Assembly: GCF_003014575.1 (NCBI RefSeq)
Contig: NZ_PYGF01000001.1
Span: 930,001-994,000 of the forward strand
Length of the DNA stretch: 64,000 nt
Origin: Cecembia rubra
Lineage (GTDB): Bacteria > Bacteroidota > Bacteroidia > Cytophagales > Cyclobacteriaceae
Direction of reading: 5' to 3'
Shown here: positions 52,772-60,617 of the stretch, one piece after another
How positions within the stretch are numbered: the first letter of the stretch is position 1
Layout of the letters: each line of letters starts with the position of its first letter
Program-made: the position numbers and the translations under genes
The notes under the pieces: generated by a model
Seen by the model: the letters and a program-made list of their open reading frames with translations, nothing else
Told to the model about the DNA's origin: nothing
The model's database searches: none

Positions 52772-52996
52772 AAGAAGTCAATCCCAAAAACGTTTTCTAT
52801 TAAAAAATCTATATGTATATCCGCAATTAGACCAGTAACCAATTTAAATTGGGTCTTAAATCAACCTGATATTAATAGATATTGGATCCGCCTCGGCGGA
52901 CAAGTTATTCATTGATATTGGTTTGAAATCTTAGGTTTATTCTATTGTGATTATTCTACTGGCATGAAAGCGGACAATCATACAAATCTAAAAACG
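52772..52996. other. Gene-free stretch with a GC-rich palindrome
   Basis: 225 bp, AT-rich apart from the palindrome tccgcc-tc-ggcgga at 52887-52900. No coding frame is credible. The palindrome has no T-run after it. Confidence 0.45.
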
Positions 52997-53026
52997 AAAT
53001 CAGGTAGCCAATTAACTACCTGATTT
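52997..53026 (-). terminator. Hairpin downstream of the DUF983 gene
   Basis: Arms 52997-53007 and 53016-53026 are a perfect 11-bp inverted repeat; the minus-strand side is followed by a T-rich stretch, just after the DUF983 stop at 53029. Confidence 0.75.
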
Positions 53027-53028
53027 TT

Positions 53029-53427
53029 CTATTTCCTGATCTTTACTTTTTCGGGATTATATTTCAGCTTACCTAAGCCATAGAGGTAAAGTATTTTGGA
53101 ATACCTAAGCATCGGAGGTAATAGTAAAATATTGCTGACAATAATTATTATAAGGTAAGTAGATAAAGGCGCATGATCCACCAAAATATTGATCGCAGTA
53201 AATACGGTCACCATCAATGCCACTGAAAACGCATAGGATATGTACATGGCCCCATAAAAGAAGTCCGGTTCCGGAGTCAATACGGCATCACACTTGGGAC
53301 ATTGATGATTAACCTCCGTCAATTTTCTATAACTAAATACCCGCGTAGGAAAAATATTTCCTTCACGACAACTTGGGCATTTACCATGGAGCATTGCTGC
53401 TCCCAAACTTTTGTTTTTCATACTCAT
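53029..53427 (-). CDS. DUF983 family membrane protein
   Basis: A 132-residue protein with an N-terminal zinc-ribbon-like motif (CPSCREG and CPKCDA: two CxxC pairs) followed by two or three membrane helices (AMYISYAFSVALMVTVFTAIN; YLIIIIVSNILLLPPM; KILYLYGLG). This CxxC-plus-TM pattern is the DUF983 family, of unknown function, sometimes near cytochrome oxidase genes. The start at 53427 could instead be the ATG at 53421. A terminator follows. Confidence 0.9.
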   Translation of the reverse strand: MSMKNKSLGAAMLHGKCPSCREGNIFPTRVFSYRKLTEVNHQCPKCDAVLTPEPDFFYGAMYISYAFSVALMVTVFTAINILVDHAPLSTYLIIIIVSNILLLPPMLRYSKILYLYGLGKLKYNPEKVKIRK

Positions 53428-53550
53428 CTCCTAACAAGACGCTAATTTAATTATTATTCAGTTCCAAAAAGTGATTATTGTCACCATTAAAAAATCATTA
53501 GAAATTTTCTAGGAAAATCTAATTAATAGAAAAATCCCTAATTTTGAAAC

Positions 53551-53928
53551 ATGTTGTTAAGATTGAAAAAAAGCAAACTCTCTAAAGTGATTGTAATGGC
53601 CCTATTGGTCAATTTCATCAATCTTACAGCAAATTTTTACCATGCTTCCGTCATGGATTCATCCTTACTTAGACATCAGGACCCTATAGATTCCCTTACT
53701 GAGCTTGTTCTGGAATTTATTTTGGAAATGGACGAAGAGACAATTCCTGATACAGAGATTCCTCACGAAAAAAAGAAAATTTCTGACCTGAAATTTCATT
53801 ACTTATCCAAAAATTTAAATTCTGTTGAAAAGGTAACTTTTAAAGAGAGGACATACGGTGAGTTTTACGCCAATCTTTTTGAATCTCTAAAAAAGGATGT
53901 AAATGCTCCACCTCCACGGATGGTATAA
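53551..53928 (+). CDS. Hypothetical protein, upstream of the HAEPLYID gene
   Basis: A 125-residue protein with a hydrophobic N-terminal segment (KVIVMALLVNFINLTANFYHA), then an acidic, unstructured-looking middle with DEETIPDTEIP, and a C-terminal part with KFHYLSKNLNSVEKVTFKERTYGEFYANLFESLKKD. I do not recognise a family. It lies 260 bp before the HAEPLYID gene on the same strand; both may belong to one export or metal-handling function, but that is a guess. A TAATTTTG box (53539-53546) ends 4 bp before its ATG. Confidence 0.6.
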   Translation: MLLRLKKSKLSKVIVMALLVNFINLTANFYHASVMDSSLLRHQDPIDSLTELVLEFILEMDEETIPDTEIPHEKKKISDLKFHYLSKNLNSVEKVTFKERTYGEFYANLFESLKKDVNAPPPRMV

Positions 53929-54188
53929 GCACCTGAAGCCATTTTCAAAAAAGTTCAACAAGACAGAAATAAACATTTGATTATCAATGTTTTATATACT
54001 ATTGACTGAATTTAAATTCAAGTATTTCCCCATGCATTTGAATTTAGATCGTGTTAAGCCAACGAATTGAATTTTTTGGAATGCTCCGGTGAAACCTTCA
54101 ATAAAAAAGTGAGTAAAAACTTTCGGAAAAATGAGTTATTGAATAAATAAGCTGTTATCCGGCAAAACTGAAAAAAGCATTTTACAAA
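53929..54188. other. Gap between the hypothetical gene and the HAEPLYID gene
   Basis: 260 bp, AT-rich, with a 12-bp palindrome gaatttaaattc near 54008-54019. No coding frame and no hairpin with a T-run that I can support. Confidence 0.4.
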
Positions 54189-55082
54189 ATGAAATTAAGA
54201 AGTATTTGTCTAATTATTCTCTTTTGTGCATTTGGCACAAATGTTCTTGCCCAGGATGAGATAGATAGTTTGAAAATAGAAAGGGCTATTCTGGACAGTC
54301 TTTTCCTTCAGGAATTTGAGGAGGTAAAGCCTAACCAAAAACCAAAGGTTCTCCACGCAGAGCCTTTGTATATTGACCTTATCCGGGATCTTGGCGCAAG
54401 GAAAGGAGAAAAAGAATGGAACTTGGGATTTGGAATGTTTGACAAAAGAGATTTTGATAAATATGAAGCCCTGGTGGAATATGAATGGGCCCCAATAGAT
54501 CGGCTAGGATTTGAAATTGAAGTACCGATTACATTATACAGTGCGAGAGGAAGTCTTCCAAGTGATCTCGAAAAACCTTCCAATAGAGTGGAATCCCTCA
54601 AATTGGCTACACAATGGTCTTTTTTGGTTTCCGAAAAAGCCAAAACCACTTTGGCATTGGGTTATATACATGAATTTGAATTTGTAGATCTGAACAAATT
54701 TGGTCAAGGTGACCTCTTTAAAGGAAATATTTTCAATCCCTTTTTGGTAGCCGCAAAAAGATGGGGGATGAATTATCACACCCTTGTTTACACAGGACCA
54801 AGAATTGAAAAAGAATTCAACCAAAGAAGTTCATTTATCTATGACATCAATACCAATTTCCATTACATGATCACAGGAACAAGGAACTTTATCGGATTAG
54901 AAATCAATAAAGAGCTCCACCAAGGCAAACTTGAAACTGTATTAAGACCACAAATGCGCGTTGGATTGGCTGAAAACCTAATGATAGGTATAGTGACAGG
55001 GATTCCTATCAATAGGGAAAGGGAAAGTATAAGTTCCTTTGTAAGGATAATATATGAGCCAGGATTCAGAACATTCCATTAA
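54189..55082 (+). CDS. HAEPLYID family outer-membrane protein
   Basis: A 297-residue exported protein with signal peptide (MKLRSICLIILFCAFGTNVLAQ), a short linker and the literal motif HAEPLYID (residues 56-63) that names the NCBI family. After it comes a run of beta-barrel-like strands (EWNLGFGMFDKRDF, ALVEYEWAPIDRLGFEIEVPI, LATQWSFLVSEKAKTTLALGYIHEF, and so on) ending in a phenylalanine-rich tail, so it is probably an outer-membrane barrel. Function is not known. It is followed by a bidirectional terminator. Confidence 0.92.
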   Translation: MKLRSICLIILFCAFGTNVLAQDEIDSLKIERAILDSLFLQEFEEVKPNQKPKVLHAEPLYIDLIRDLGARKGEKEWNLGFGMFDKRDFDKYEALVEYEWAPIDRLGFEIEVPITLYSARGSLPSDLEKPSNRVESLKLATQWSFLVSEKAKTTLALGYIHEFEFVDLNKFGQGDLFKGNIFNPFLVAAKRWGMNYHTLVYTGPRIEKEFNQRSSFIYDINTNFHYMITGTRNFIGLEINKELHQGKLETVLRPQMRVGLAENLMIGIVTGIPINRERESISSFVRIIYEPGFRTFH

Positions 55083-55112
55083 AAAAGACCACTGAAGTGG
55101 TCTTTTTTTTAT
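55081..55112. terminator. Bidirectional hairpin after the HAEPLYID gene
   Basis: agaccact and agtggtct (55086-55103) form a tight perfect inverted repeat with an A-run before and a T-run after, between convergent genes. Confidence 0.9.
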
Positions 55113-55352
55113 TTAAAACTGTTTGGGTATAATCCCTTTGCTTTCCATACCTATGATTTCATCCAGCTCATAATCTTTACCTTTCCCCCATCTAAGAAGC
55201 TCCTCTATGGTATAAATTTCTGTAGTGTCTATATCCTTTACTTTAAAATTGTCGGAGGATAACCTCGCCAAAACCTCCAATCTTCTTTTTTCGCCTTGAT
55301 TGGTGAATTCATAGAACCTACCAACCCTCAAATTATCTAAGGCTATGGCCAT
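55113..55352 (-). CDS. Small protein of unknown function
   Basis: A 79-residue soluble protein, MAIALDNLRVGRFYEFTNQGEKRRLEVL then strands and a helix with YTIEELLRWGKGKDYELDEI. No family I recognise. It follows the small cytochrome gene by 3 bp on the minus strand, so it is probably co-translated with it. Confidence 0.7.
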   Translation of the reverse strand: MAIALDNLRVGRFYEFTNQGEKRRLEVLARLSSDNFKVKDIDTTEIYTIEELLRWGKGKDYELDEIIGMESKGIIPKQF

Positions 55353-55355
55353 AAT

Positions 55356-55793
55356 TTATGCGGCTTCTTTATTCAACAAATTGATTCTTTTTATAGGACC
55401 AGGACAGTATTGTTGGTGGCAAGCCAAACAGGTCTGAACCACCAATCTGTAATTATCCTTGAGTAAAGCCTGTGGGCTTTCTTCCAATATTTTAAGGCTT
55501 TCCAGATATGCATTGCCCATTAATTCAAATGTTGTTGTTTTGACTTCCGGATTAGTGGGTTTAGCATGTAAAAGCTCTCCATGCTTCTTCAAGTAAGATC
55601 TGATTTCATCTCCATTTTCGATAGCATTCCGCATATCCTCCATATCCTTAAACATTTCACGCATCAAAAGGGCCAAAGGAGCATCATCATTTGGATAGAA
55701 ACTTAATTTGTTTACTTCAGGTTCCTTTTTTTGGCTACAGGAAACTCCCATCAGAATCAAAAAGAAAAAAACAAATAATAAGTATTTATGCAT
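55356..55793 (-). CDS. Small c-type cytochrome-like lipoprotein
   Basis: A 145-residue protein with lipobox GVSC (Cys19) and one heme-binding motif, CLACH (C122, C125, H126), near the C-terminus. The preceding helices (LALLMREMFKDMEDMRNAI; ELLHAKPTNPEVKTTTFELMGNAYLESL) could hold the sixth ligand. The pattern resembles cytochrome c' or a mono-heme class II cytochrome of Bacteroidota. The ATG at 55793 is preferred to 55811 because it begins the signal peptide; it overlaps the DUF4920 stop by 8 bp. Confidence 0.8.
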   Translation of the reverse strand: MHKYLLFVFFFLILMGVSCSQKKEPEVNKLSFYPNDDAPLALLMREMFKDMEDMRNAIENGDEIRSYLKKHGELLHAKPTNPEVKTTTFELMGNAYLESLKILEESPQALLKDNYRLVVQTCLACHQQYCPGPIKRINLLNKEAA

Positions 55794-56289
55794 TTTCCTG
55801 GATAATAACACCTATGGCTTCAAACGCGTACTCCTGCTTGGGAGAGGTAATAGCATCAATCTCCTCTTTAGTTTTACCTGCATCTTCGGCATAGTGCTTT
55901 AAAGTAGACACATCGGTAATTTTTTTAGTCGCAATCCCTTCGATTATCACCGGATAACCTTGAGAATTTTTAGGAACAAAAAAACCATAATCTTTGAATG
56001 TCACCCGCATGGTCTGCCCATTTGGAAGGTCTATGGTCATCCAGCACCCTTTCATGGAACACACCTCCTTGATTTCACCTTTTACTTTTCCGGTAAACTC
56101 CTCCGAATCTTCAAGAAAAGATACCAATTGCTGCAAAGAAACTACACCTGCATCATTAATTTTTTCTCCAAAAAAACCTGTTGGCAAATCATCCTTGGAG
56201 GATGCTGTAGTGGTATTATCGGCTTGGTTGCCAGCACATCCTGTCAGCAACAATAAGGTCAATAGACTGTAAATAAGTGTGTTTTTCAT
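55786..56289 (-). CDS. DUF4920 family lipoprotein
   Basis: A 167-residue protein with lipobox TGC (Cys18). The central part (GFFGEKINDAGVVSLQQLV, VKGEIKEVCSMKGCWMTIDLPNGQTMRVTFKDYGFFVPKN) matches DUF4920, including the cysteine pair CSMKGC. The family is an OB-fold-like domain of unknown function and the two cysteines may bind a metal. It overlaps the cytochrome gene by 8 bp and lies 62 bp from the exported msrA, so the group may serve envelope redox. The start at 56289 is preferred to 56334. Confidence 0.88.
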   Translation of the reverse strand: MKNTLIYSLLTLLLLTGCAGNQADNTTTASSKDDLPTGFFGEKINDAGVVSLQQLVSFLEDSEEFTGKVKGEIKEVCSMKGCWMTIDLPNGQTMRVTFKDYGFFVPKNSQGYPVIIEGIATKKITDVSTLKHYAEDAGKTKEEIDAITSPKQEYAFEAIGVIIQENA

Positions 56290-56351
56290 AGTCGGATTTT
56301 TTTCAAAACTAATCAGAATGGAATTGTTCTCCAAAACAACCTGATATACGC

Positions 56352-57005
56352 TTACTTTAATTTTTCCGCAAATGCTTTTTTAAATTTCTCGAGTTTTGGT
56401 CTGATGACAAACTGACAATAAGGTTGCATTCCATTGTCATTGTAATAGTTTTGATGATAATCTTCAGCAACATAAAAATTATTGAACGGCGTAATTTCTG
56501 TCACTATGGGTTTATTAAAAGCCCCTGATTCATCTAATTTCTTCTTATAAAATTCAGCCAGAGCTTTTTGATCTTCCGAATGGAAAAAGACAGCCGATCT
56601 GTACTGCGGACCCACATCTGCCCCTTGCCTGTTGAGTGTTGTAGGATCATGAGTTGACCAAAAAATTTCAAGAATTTCTTCAAAAGAGATGGTGCTAGGG
56701 TCATAATAGAATTGTATGACTTCTGCATGCCCGGTAGTCCCTGAAGTCACTTGCTTATAGGAGGGATTAGGGATATGGCCTCCACTGTAGCCCGAGCGCA
56801 CCTGTTCAATGCCTTTTAGGTTTTGATAAATCGCTTCGGTACACCAAAAGCAACCAGCGCCCAAAGTTGCTATTTCCCAGCCTTGTGGCACTTCCACTAC
56901 TGTTTTTGGTAATTCTTGCATAGCTTTTTCTTTTTTTGTTGGCCCTTGCGCACAGGCCGTGTTCATGATAGAAAATATTAGGCTCAGAATAGAAAGGTAT
57001 TTCAT
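56352..57005 (-). CDS. msrA: Exported peptide-methionine (S)-S-oxide reductase
   Basis: Repairs methionine-S-sulfoxide in exported proteins. The 217-residue protein has a signal peptide with a lipobox-like TAC (Cys18), then the MsrA domain with GAGCFWCTE (catalytic Cys52), GYSGGHIPNPSY, HAEVIQFYYDP, FFHSEDQ and the end HQNYY region. It differs from the MsrAB fusion at 17048, so the organism has two exported MsrA enzymes. It is the first gene of the minus-strand DUF4920/cytochrome group. Confidence 0.94.
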   Translation of the reverse strand: MKYLSILSLIFSIMNTACAQGPTKKEKAMQELPKTVVEVPQGWEIATLGAGCFWCTEAIYQNLKGIEQVRSGYSGGHIPNPSYKQVTSGTTGHAEVIQFYYDPSTISFEEILEIFWSTHDPTTLNRQGADVGPQYRSAVFFHSEDQKALAEFYKKKLDESGAFNKPIVTEITPFNNFYVAEDYHQNYYNDNGMQPYCQFVIRPKLEKFKKAFAEKLK

Positions 57006-57050
57006 GATATTGCCTCAGTTTCTTACTTAACAGAAATCACTAAGAGAAGT

Positions 57051-57308
57051 TTATTTTAATTTTATTCTTACAGGACCTTTTGGAATAGAATGAATATCCA
57101 CAGGATTATTTTTTTGGAATACCGTAATTTTCCCCTCCCTGTATAATTTCATCATTACTTCTTTTACATCGTCCATAAAAAAGCGCCAGTCTTGAGGATA
57201 CATCCATCTCACTACTTCAGATGGGCAAAATGTACCTCCTTTTCTCATTCGTCCCATTTCCAGGATGGCCATCTCAAGTATGTTATCAGCTTTCTCCTCC
57301 ATTTTCAT
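57051..57308 (-). CDS. DUF3253 family protein
   Basis: An 85-residue winged-helix-like protein of the DUF3253 family: ILEMAILEMGRMRKGGTFCPSEVVRWMYP, WRFFMDDVKEVMMKLYREGKITV and KGPVRIK at the end. Function is unknown. The longer frame from 57347 would have to read through a terminator hairpin (57311-57341), so the ATG at 57308 (or 57302) is the likely start. It follows the response-regulator gene on the same strand but after that terminator. Confidence 0.9.
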   Translation of the reverse strand: MKMEEKADNILEMAILEMGRMRKGGTFCPSEVVRWMYPQDWRFFMDDVKEVMMKLYREGKITVFQKNNPVDIHSIPKGPVRIKLK

Positions 57309-57310
57309 GA

Positions 57311-57341
57311 AACAAAAAAGGGAATTTTTGTCAAATTCCCT
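57311..57341 (-). terminator. Hairpin downstream of the response-regulator gene
   Basis: Arms agggaattt (57319-57327) and aaattccct (57333-57341) are a perfect 9-bp inverted repeat; on the minus strand a T-run (57311-57318) follows. It terminates the gene at 57362 and sets the start of the DUF3253 gene. Confidence 0.85.
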
Positions 57342-57361
57342 GTTCAATTTTCAATATAATT

Positions 57362-57718
57362 TCAGATATATCTCTGAATCCTCAACATCAATTCATTGGG
57401 ATTAAATGGTTTGGAAATAAAATCATCAGCTCCCAATTGGAATGCCTGTTTTACCGAGTTTTCCTCCTCTCCCAAAGCAGAAAGCACAATAACTGGGGTT
57501 TTAGGATGATCCTTTTTGATCAGATATGTTACTTCTAATCCTGATTTAAAAGGTACCATTACATCTGTTATGACAAGATCAGGCTTAATATCCAAAAAGG
57601 CTTTGATTCCACTGTCACCATCTCTGGCGATATAAACCTGAAATCCCTCTTTCTTTAATTTGAACTGTACCATTTTTAGGATCAGCTCGTCGTCTTCGAT
57701 TAATAATATTTTTTTCAT
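57362..57718 (-). CDS. Single-domain response regulator (downstream of the barrel gene)
   Basis: A 118-residue CheY-like receiver with the acidic pair in EDDE (9-12), phosphoacceptor D52 in VITDVMVPFKSG and the conserved lysine in FISKPFNP. It is a clear paralogue of the receiver at 61829-62191 (same length, D52, similar ends). Receiver only, no output domain. It lies downstream of the GT2/HEAT/barrel genes with a 200-bp gap, and a terminator follows. Confidence 0.9.
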   Translation of the reverse strand: MKKILLIEDDELILKMVQFKLKKEGFQVYIARDGDSGIKAFLDIKPDLVITDVMVPFKSGLEVTYLIKKDHPKTPVIVLSALGEEENSVKQAFQLGADDFISKPFNPNELMLRIQRYI

Positions 57719-57918
57719 GAACTAATTTGAGGGCTTAATCCTTTAAATGGAATAAATCAAAGCCCGGGCAAATAAATGAAAAACTTTTCAAATTGGCGTG
57801 TCATTTCATCAAAATAATACATCCCAATTCATTTTTTATCACCCAATCAAAGTCTAAAGTTACCTGAACCTAATGTAGATGCCATTCCTTTAAATTACTG
57901 TTTTCCCTTAAACCAATA
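57719..57918. other. Gap between the barrel gene and the response regulator
   Basis: 200 bp, AT-rich. It includes a small GC-rich palindrome (cccggg near 57762) but no hairpin with a T-run and no coding frame I can support. Confidence 0.4.
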
Positions 57919-59193
57919 TTAAAATTTATACTGGAGTAGAATTGAAAATTCCAGTTCCTGCTGAGTTCTTCCCGGGTGATATTCCTGGTAATTGTACATC
58001 AGCTGGGTTCCTGTGACAAATTTTTTACCAATCAATCGGAAATAACCAACTCCCCCTCTCCAGGAATCCAAAGCAACCCTGTTCTCAAACTGCCCCAAGG
58101 TCTGTCTTTCATCTGGAGAAGTTCCATAGCCAGTAATTAGGGTGAAATAATCAAACCTGGTATTCAAATAATATCTGGTAGTCAAGGTAAATGCCGGATA
58201 ATATTGATTATCCTCATTCTGCACAAACGAGCGCAGGTTGATCCACCATGAACCCACATACTTTCCTAGGCCAAAAATCAAAGACCTAAAATCCCGACGT
58301 CCCTCTGGTGGCACGACAGATGTATACCTTCCACCGATTTCCCACTCCCAACCCTTGTCAAGGTTTTGAAAGAATGAATAGCCATACCTCTGCTCTGGAA
58401 ACACTGTACTTGGGCTATAAGCCAAACCTACATATGAATAGGATCTCCTCCCTGTAAAAAAGTAAGATTCCAATTCATATTGAAAACCTGAGTCAATGGT
58501 ACTTCCTGAACTTAATCGGTTGGCATAATTAACTCTTCCTATCAATGAACCCCACCTTCTTTCCCTGATATATTGTAAACCTGTCAAATGCCAAGGGCCC
58601 ACACCATCCCTATCAAATACTGTCAAGCTGTAGTTGGTGCCAATCCTGTCATTCTCCAATCGAAGTTCTAATAAATTCAATCTTTGCCTAAATGATGATT
58701 GCTCGGGAAAAAGGCTAATTGCTTTTTTTAGAAAGTCAAATTCTTCCCTTTCATCACGTTTCAATTGAATAAAACCATGTTTGAATGTATAAAAGCTGAC
58801 TTCCTCAGGGTATTTTTCAATGGCCTGCTCCGAAACCTTCAGGCCGCTATACGCATTCCTTTCATCGTATTCCAACCTCAATAGATGGCTGAATGCATCC
58901 TTATAATCTGGATTGGCATCAATTACATAATGAAGGTAATACCTTGCACTATCTATTCCTCCTGTTTCTTTGTAAAGTCTGCCTAACAACAGATGAAAAT
59001 CCAGGTAGTTTGGGGCCAAATTTGCTCCTAATCTGGCCATGGAAATTGCTTTTGTTTTTTCCTTATCTTCTTTGGCCATTTCCAGGGCAGCAAACAACAA
59101 GCTATCAGTATCAATTTGTTGTGCCTTTGCTTTAGCAAAAAACTGGCTGAAAGTGATAAGAACCAATGCTATATATATGAATCTGATTTTCAT
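57919..59193 (-). CDS. YaiO-like outer-membrane barrel with N-terminal TPR domain
   Basis: A 424-residue exported protein. Signal peptide (MKIRFIYIALVLITFSQFFAKAKAQ), then TPR repeats in the first 200 residues (AKTISMARLGANLAPNYLDFHLLLGRLYKE; YYLHYVIDANPDYKDAFSHLLRLE), then a C-terminal barrel (about 205-424) with alternating aromatic strands and the end LEFSILLQYKF. The TPR plus barrel arrangement is that of YaiO and of polysaccharide-export proteins of the PgaA type. It follows the GT2 gene by 2 bp, so they are co-translated. Confidence 0.85.
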   Translation of the reverse strand: MKIRFIYIALVLITFSQFFAKAKAQQIDTDSLLFAALEMAKEDKEKTKAISMARLGANLAPNYLDFHLLLGRLYKETGGIDSARYYLHYVIDANPDYKDAFSHLLRLEYDERNAYSGLKVSEQAIEKYPEEVSFYTFKHGFIQLKRDEREEFDFLKKAISLFPEQSSFRQRLNLLELRLENDRIGTNYSLTVFDRDGVGPWHLTGLQYIRERRWGSLIGRVNYANRLSSGSTIDSGFQYELESYFFTGRRSYSYVGLAYSPSTVFPEQRYGYSFFQNLDKGWEWEIGGRYTSVVPPEGRRDFRSLIFGLGKYVGSWWINLRSFVQNEDNQYYPAFTLTTRYYLNTRFDYFTLITGYGTSPDERQTLGQFENRVALDSWRGGVGYFRLIGKKFVTGTQLMYNYQEYHPGRTQQELEFSILLQYKF

Positions 59194-59195
59194 TT

Positions 59196-60617
59196 TTAAC
59201 TCTTTTTTACTGTGTTAAATCCTTGTCTTTGCATATTGCCCCACTTTTGCTCTTTATTGGTAAAGAAATACCAATACCCTTTGATTGAAGCGTAAAGATT
59301 GAAAGGGTGATAAACTATGGGTTCAATGATGGCCTTTCCCACCAATTGAAGAAGTTCCCTCCTTTTGGCATAATGCCCATAAAAACTCTCATCCCATAAC
59401 ACAGAAAGGAGAGTAACGAGTAGATAAAAAAGGTAAACCACAAAGGTGATTTTAAGGAAATACATCATATTCAAATCCAAGAATATCATTGCAAGTATCA
59501 GACTTATAATACCTAAAACTTCCATGATGGGAACCAGAAATTCATAGATAAAAAAATAAGGCATGATAAGAAAACCGGTTTTTCCAAACTTTGGTCTGAA
59601 CATCATATCCTTATGAAGCTGCAAGGTTTGAACCAAACCCCTTGCCCACCTTACTCTTTGCCTTATAAAGACTTCCTTGGTAGCAGGCACTTCTGTCCAA
59701 CAAAGTGATTCAGGTATATATAGTATCTTAAACTTCTCCTTCCTTTCATACATCACCTTTCTCATTCTGGTGATAAGTTCCATGTCCTCTCCCAATGATC
59801 TGTGCCAATACCCCCCTGCTTCAATGGCAATTTCCCTGTCAAACATCCCTAATCCTCCAGAAACTAAGAGCAAACCATTAATCTGGCTCCAGGCCATTCT
59901 TCCCAATAAAAAAGACCGGATGTATTCCAATTCCTGAAATGATGCCCACCAATTTTTAGGAAAATGGACTTTGACCATAAAACCATCCTTTACTTCACAG
60001 GAATTTGAAGCCCGGATAGGTGCTCCGGTGGCTATCACTCTCTGCTTGTTGGTCATAAAAGGTTTGGCCAGTTTCATGATTGTATCACTCCTAAGGATAC
60101 AATCTACATCTGTACAGATAAATAAAGGGTACTTAGCCGAATTGATTCCTGCATTGGAAGCATCTGCCTTACTTTTCCCATTTTCCTTATCCACAACCAA
60201 AAGCTTGGAATAAACAGGATTAGTTGATTTGTAATGCCCTTTCACTTTTTGTGTCGGTATTTTTTCATTGTAATAAAAATCCACCTTCACCAATTCAAAT
60301 TTATCTATGAGCTTCTGAAGCGTATTATCCTTACTCCCATCGTTGACAATAATTACTTCAAACTTTGGATAATTTAAGGACAGTAAAGACTTAACATTAT
60401 GGATAATGTTTAACTCCTCATTAAATGCAGGGGCAATAATTGAAACCCCCAGTAAATGGTTGGACTTGACTAATACTTCATCTTTTATATTGTATTTTGC
60501 ATTATTATACAGTTTGATGGCCCAAAAAGATAAAATTGCCATTAAAAAATAGATGAGAATATATACGGTGGCATATCCTGCCACAAACCACTCAAATGTT
60601 TTTAGATAAAATTCCAT
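59196..60617 (-). CDS. Processive family 2 glycosyltransferase (membrane synthase)
   Basis: A 473-residue membrane enzyme that polymerises sugars. An N-terminal membrane helix (about 12-35), then the GT2 domain with VSIIAPAFNEE (58-68), VNDGSKDNT with D93, the DxD of FICTDVDCI (D170, D172), the acceptor-site GED (E277, D278) and the processivity motif QRVRW (Q320-W324). Two or more membrane helices at the C-terminus (EFLVPIMEVLGIISLILAMIF; YFLKITFVVYLFYLLVTLLSV) form the export channel, as in PgaC, HasA or cellulose synthases. The start overlaps the HEAT gene stop by one base (TAATG). Confidence 0.92.
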   Translation of the reverse strand: MEFYLKTFEWFVAGYATVYILIYFLMAILSFWAIKLYNNAKYNIKDEVLVKSNHLLGVSIIAPAFNEELNIIHNVKSLLSLNYPKFEVIIVNDGSKDNTLQKLIDKFELVKVDFYYNEKIPTQKVKGHYKSTNPVYSKLLVVDKENGKSKADASNAGINSAKYPLFICTDVDCILRSDTIMKLAKPFMTNKQRVIATGAPIRASNSCEVKDGFMVKVHFPKNWWASFQELEYIRSFLLGRMAWSQINGLLLVSGGLGMFDREIAIEAGGYWHRSLGEDMELITRMRKVMYERKEKFKILYIPESLCWTEVPATKEVFIRQRVRWARGLVQTLQLHKDMMFRPKFGKTGFLIMPYFFIYEFLVPIMEVLGIISLILAMIFLDLNMMYFLKITFVVYLFYLLVTLLSVLWDESFYGHYAKRRELLQLVGKAIIEPIVYHPFNLYASIKGYWYFFTNKEQKWGNMQRQGFNTVKKS

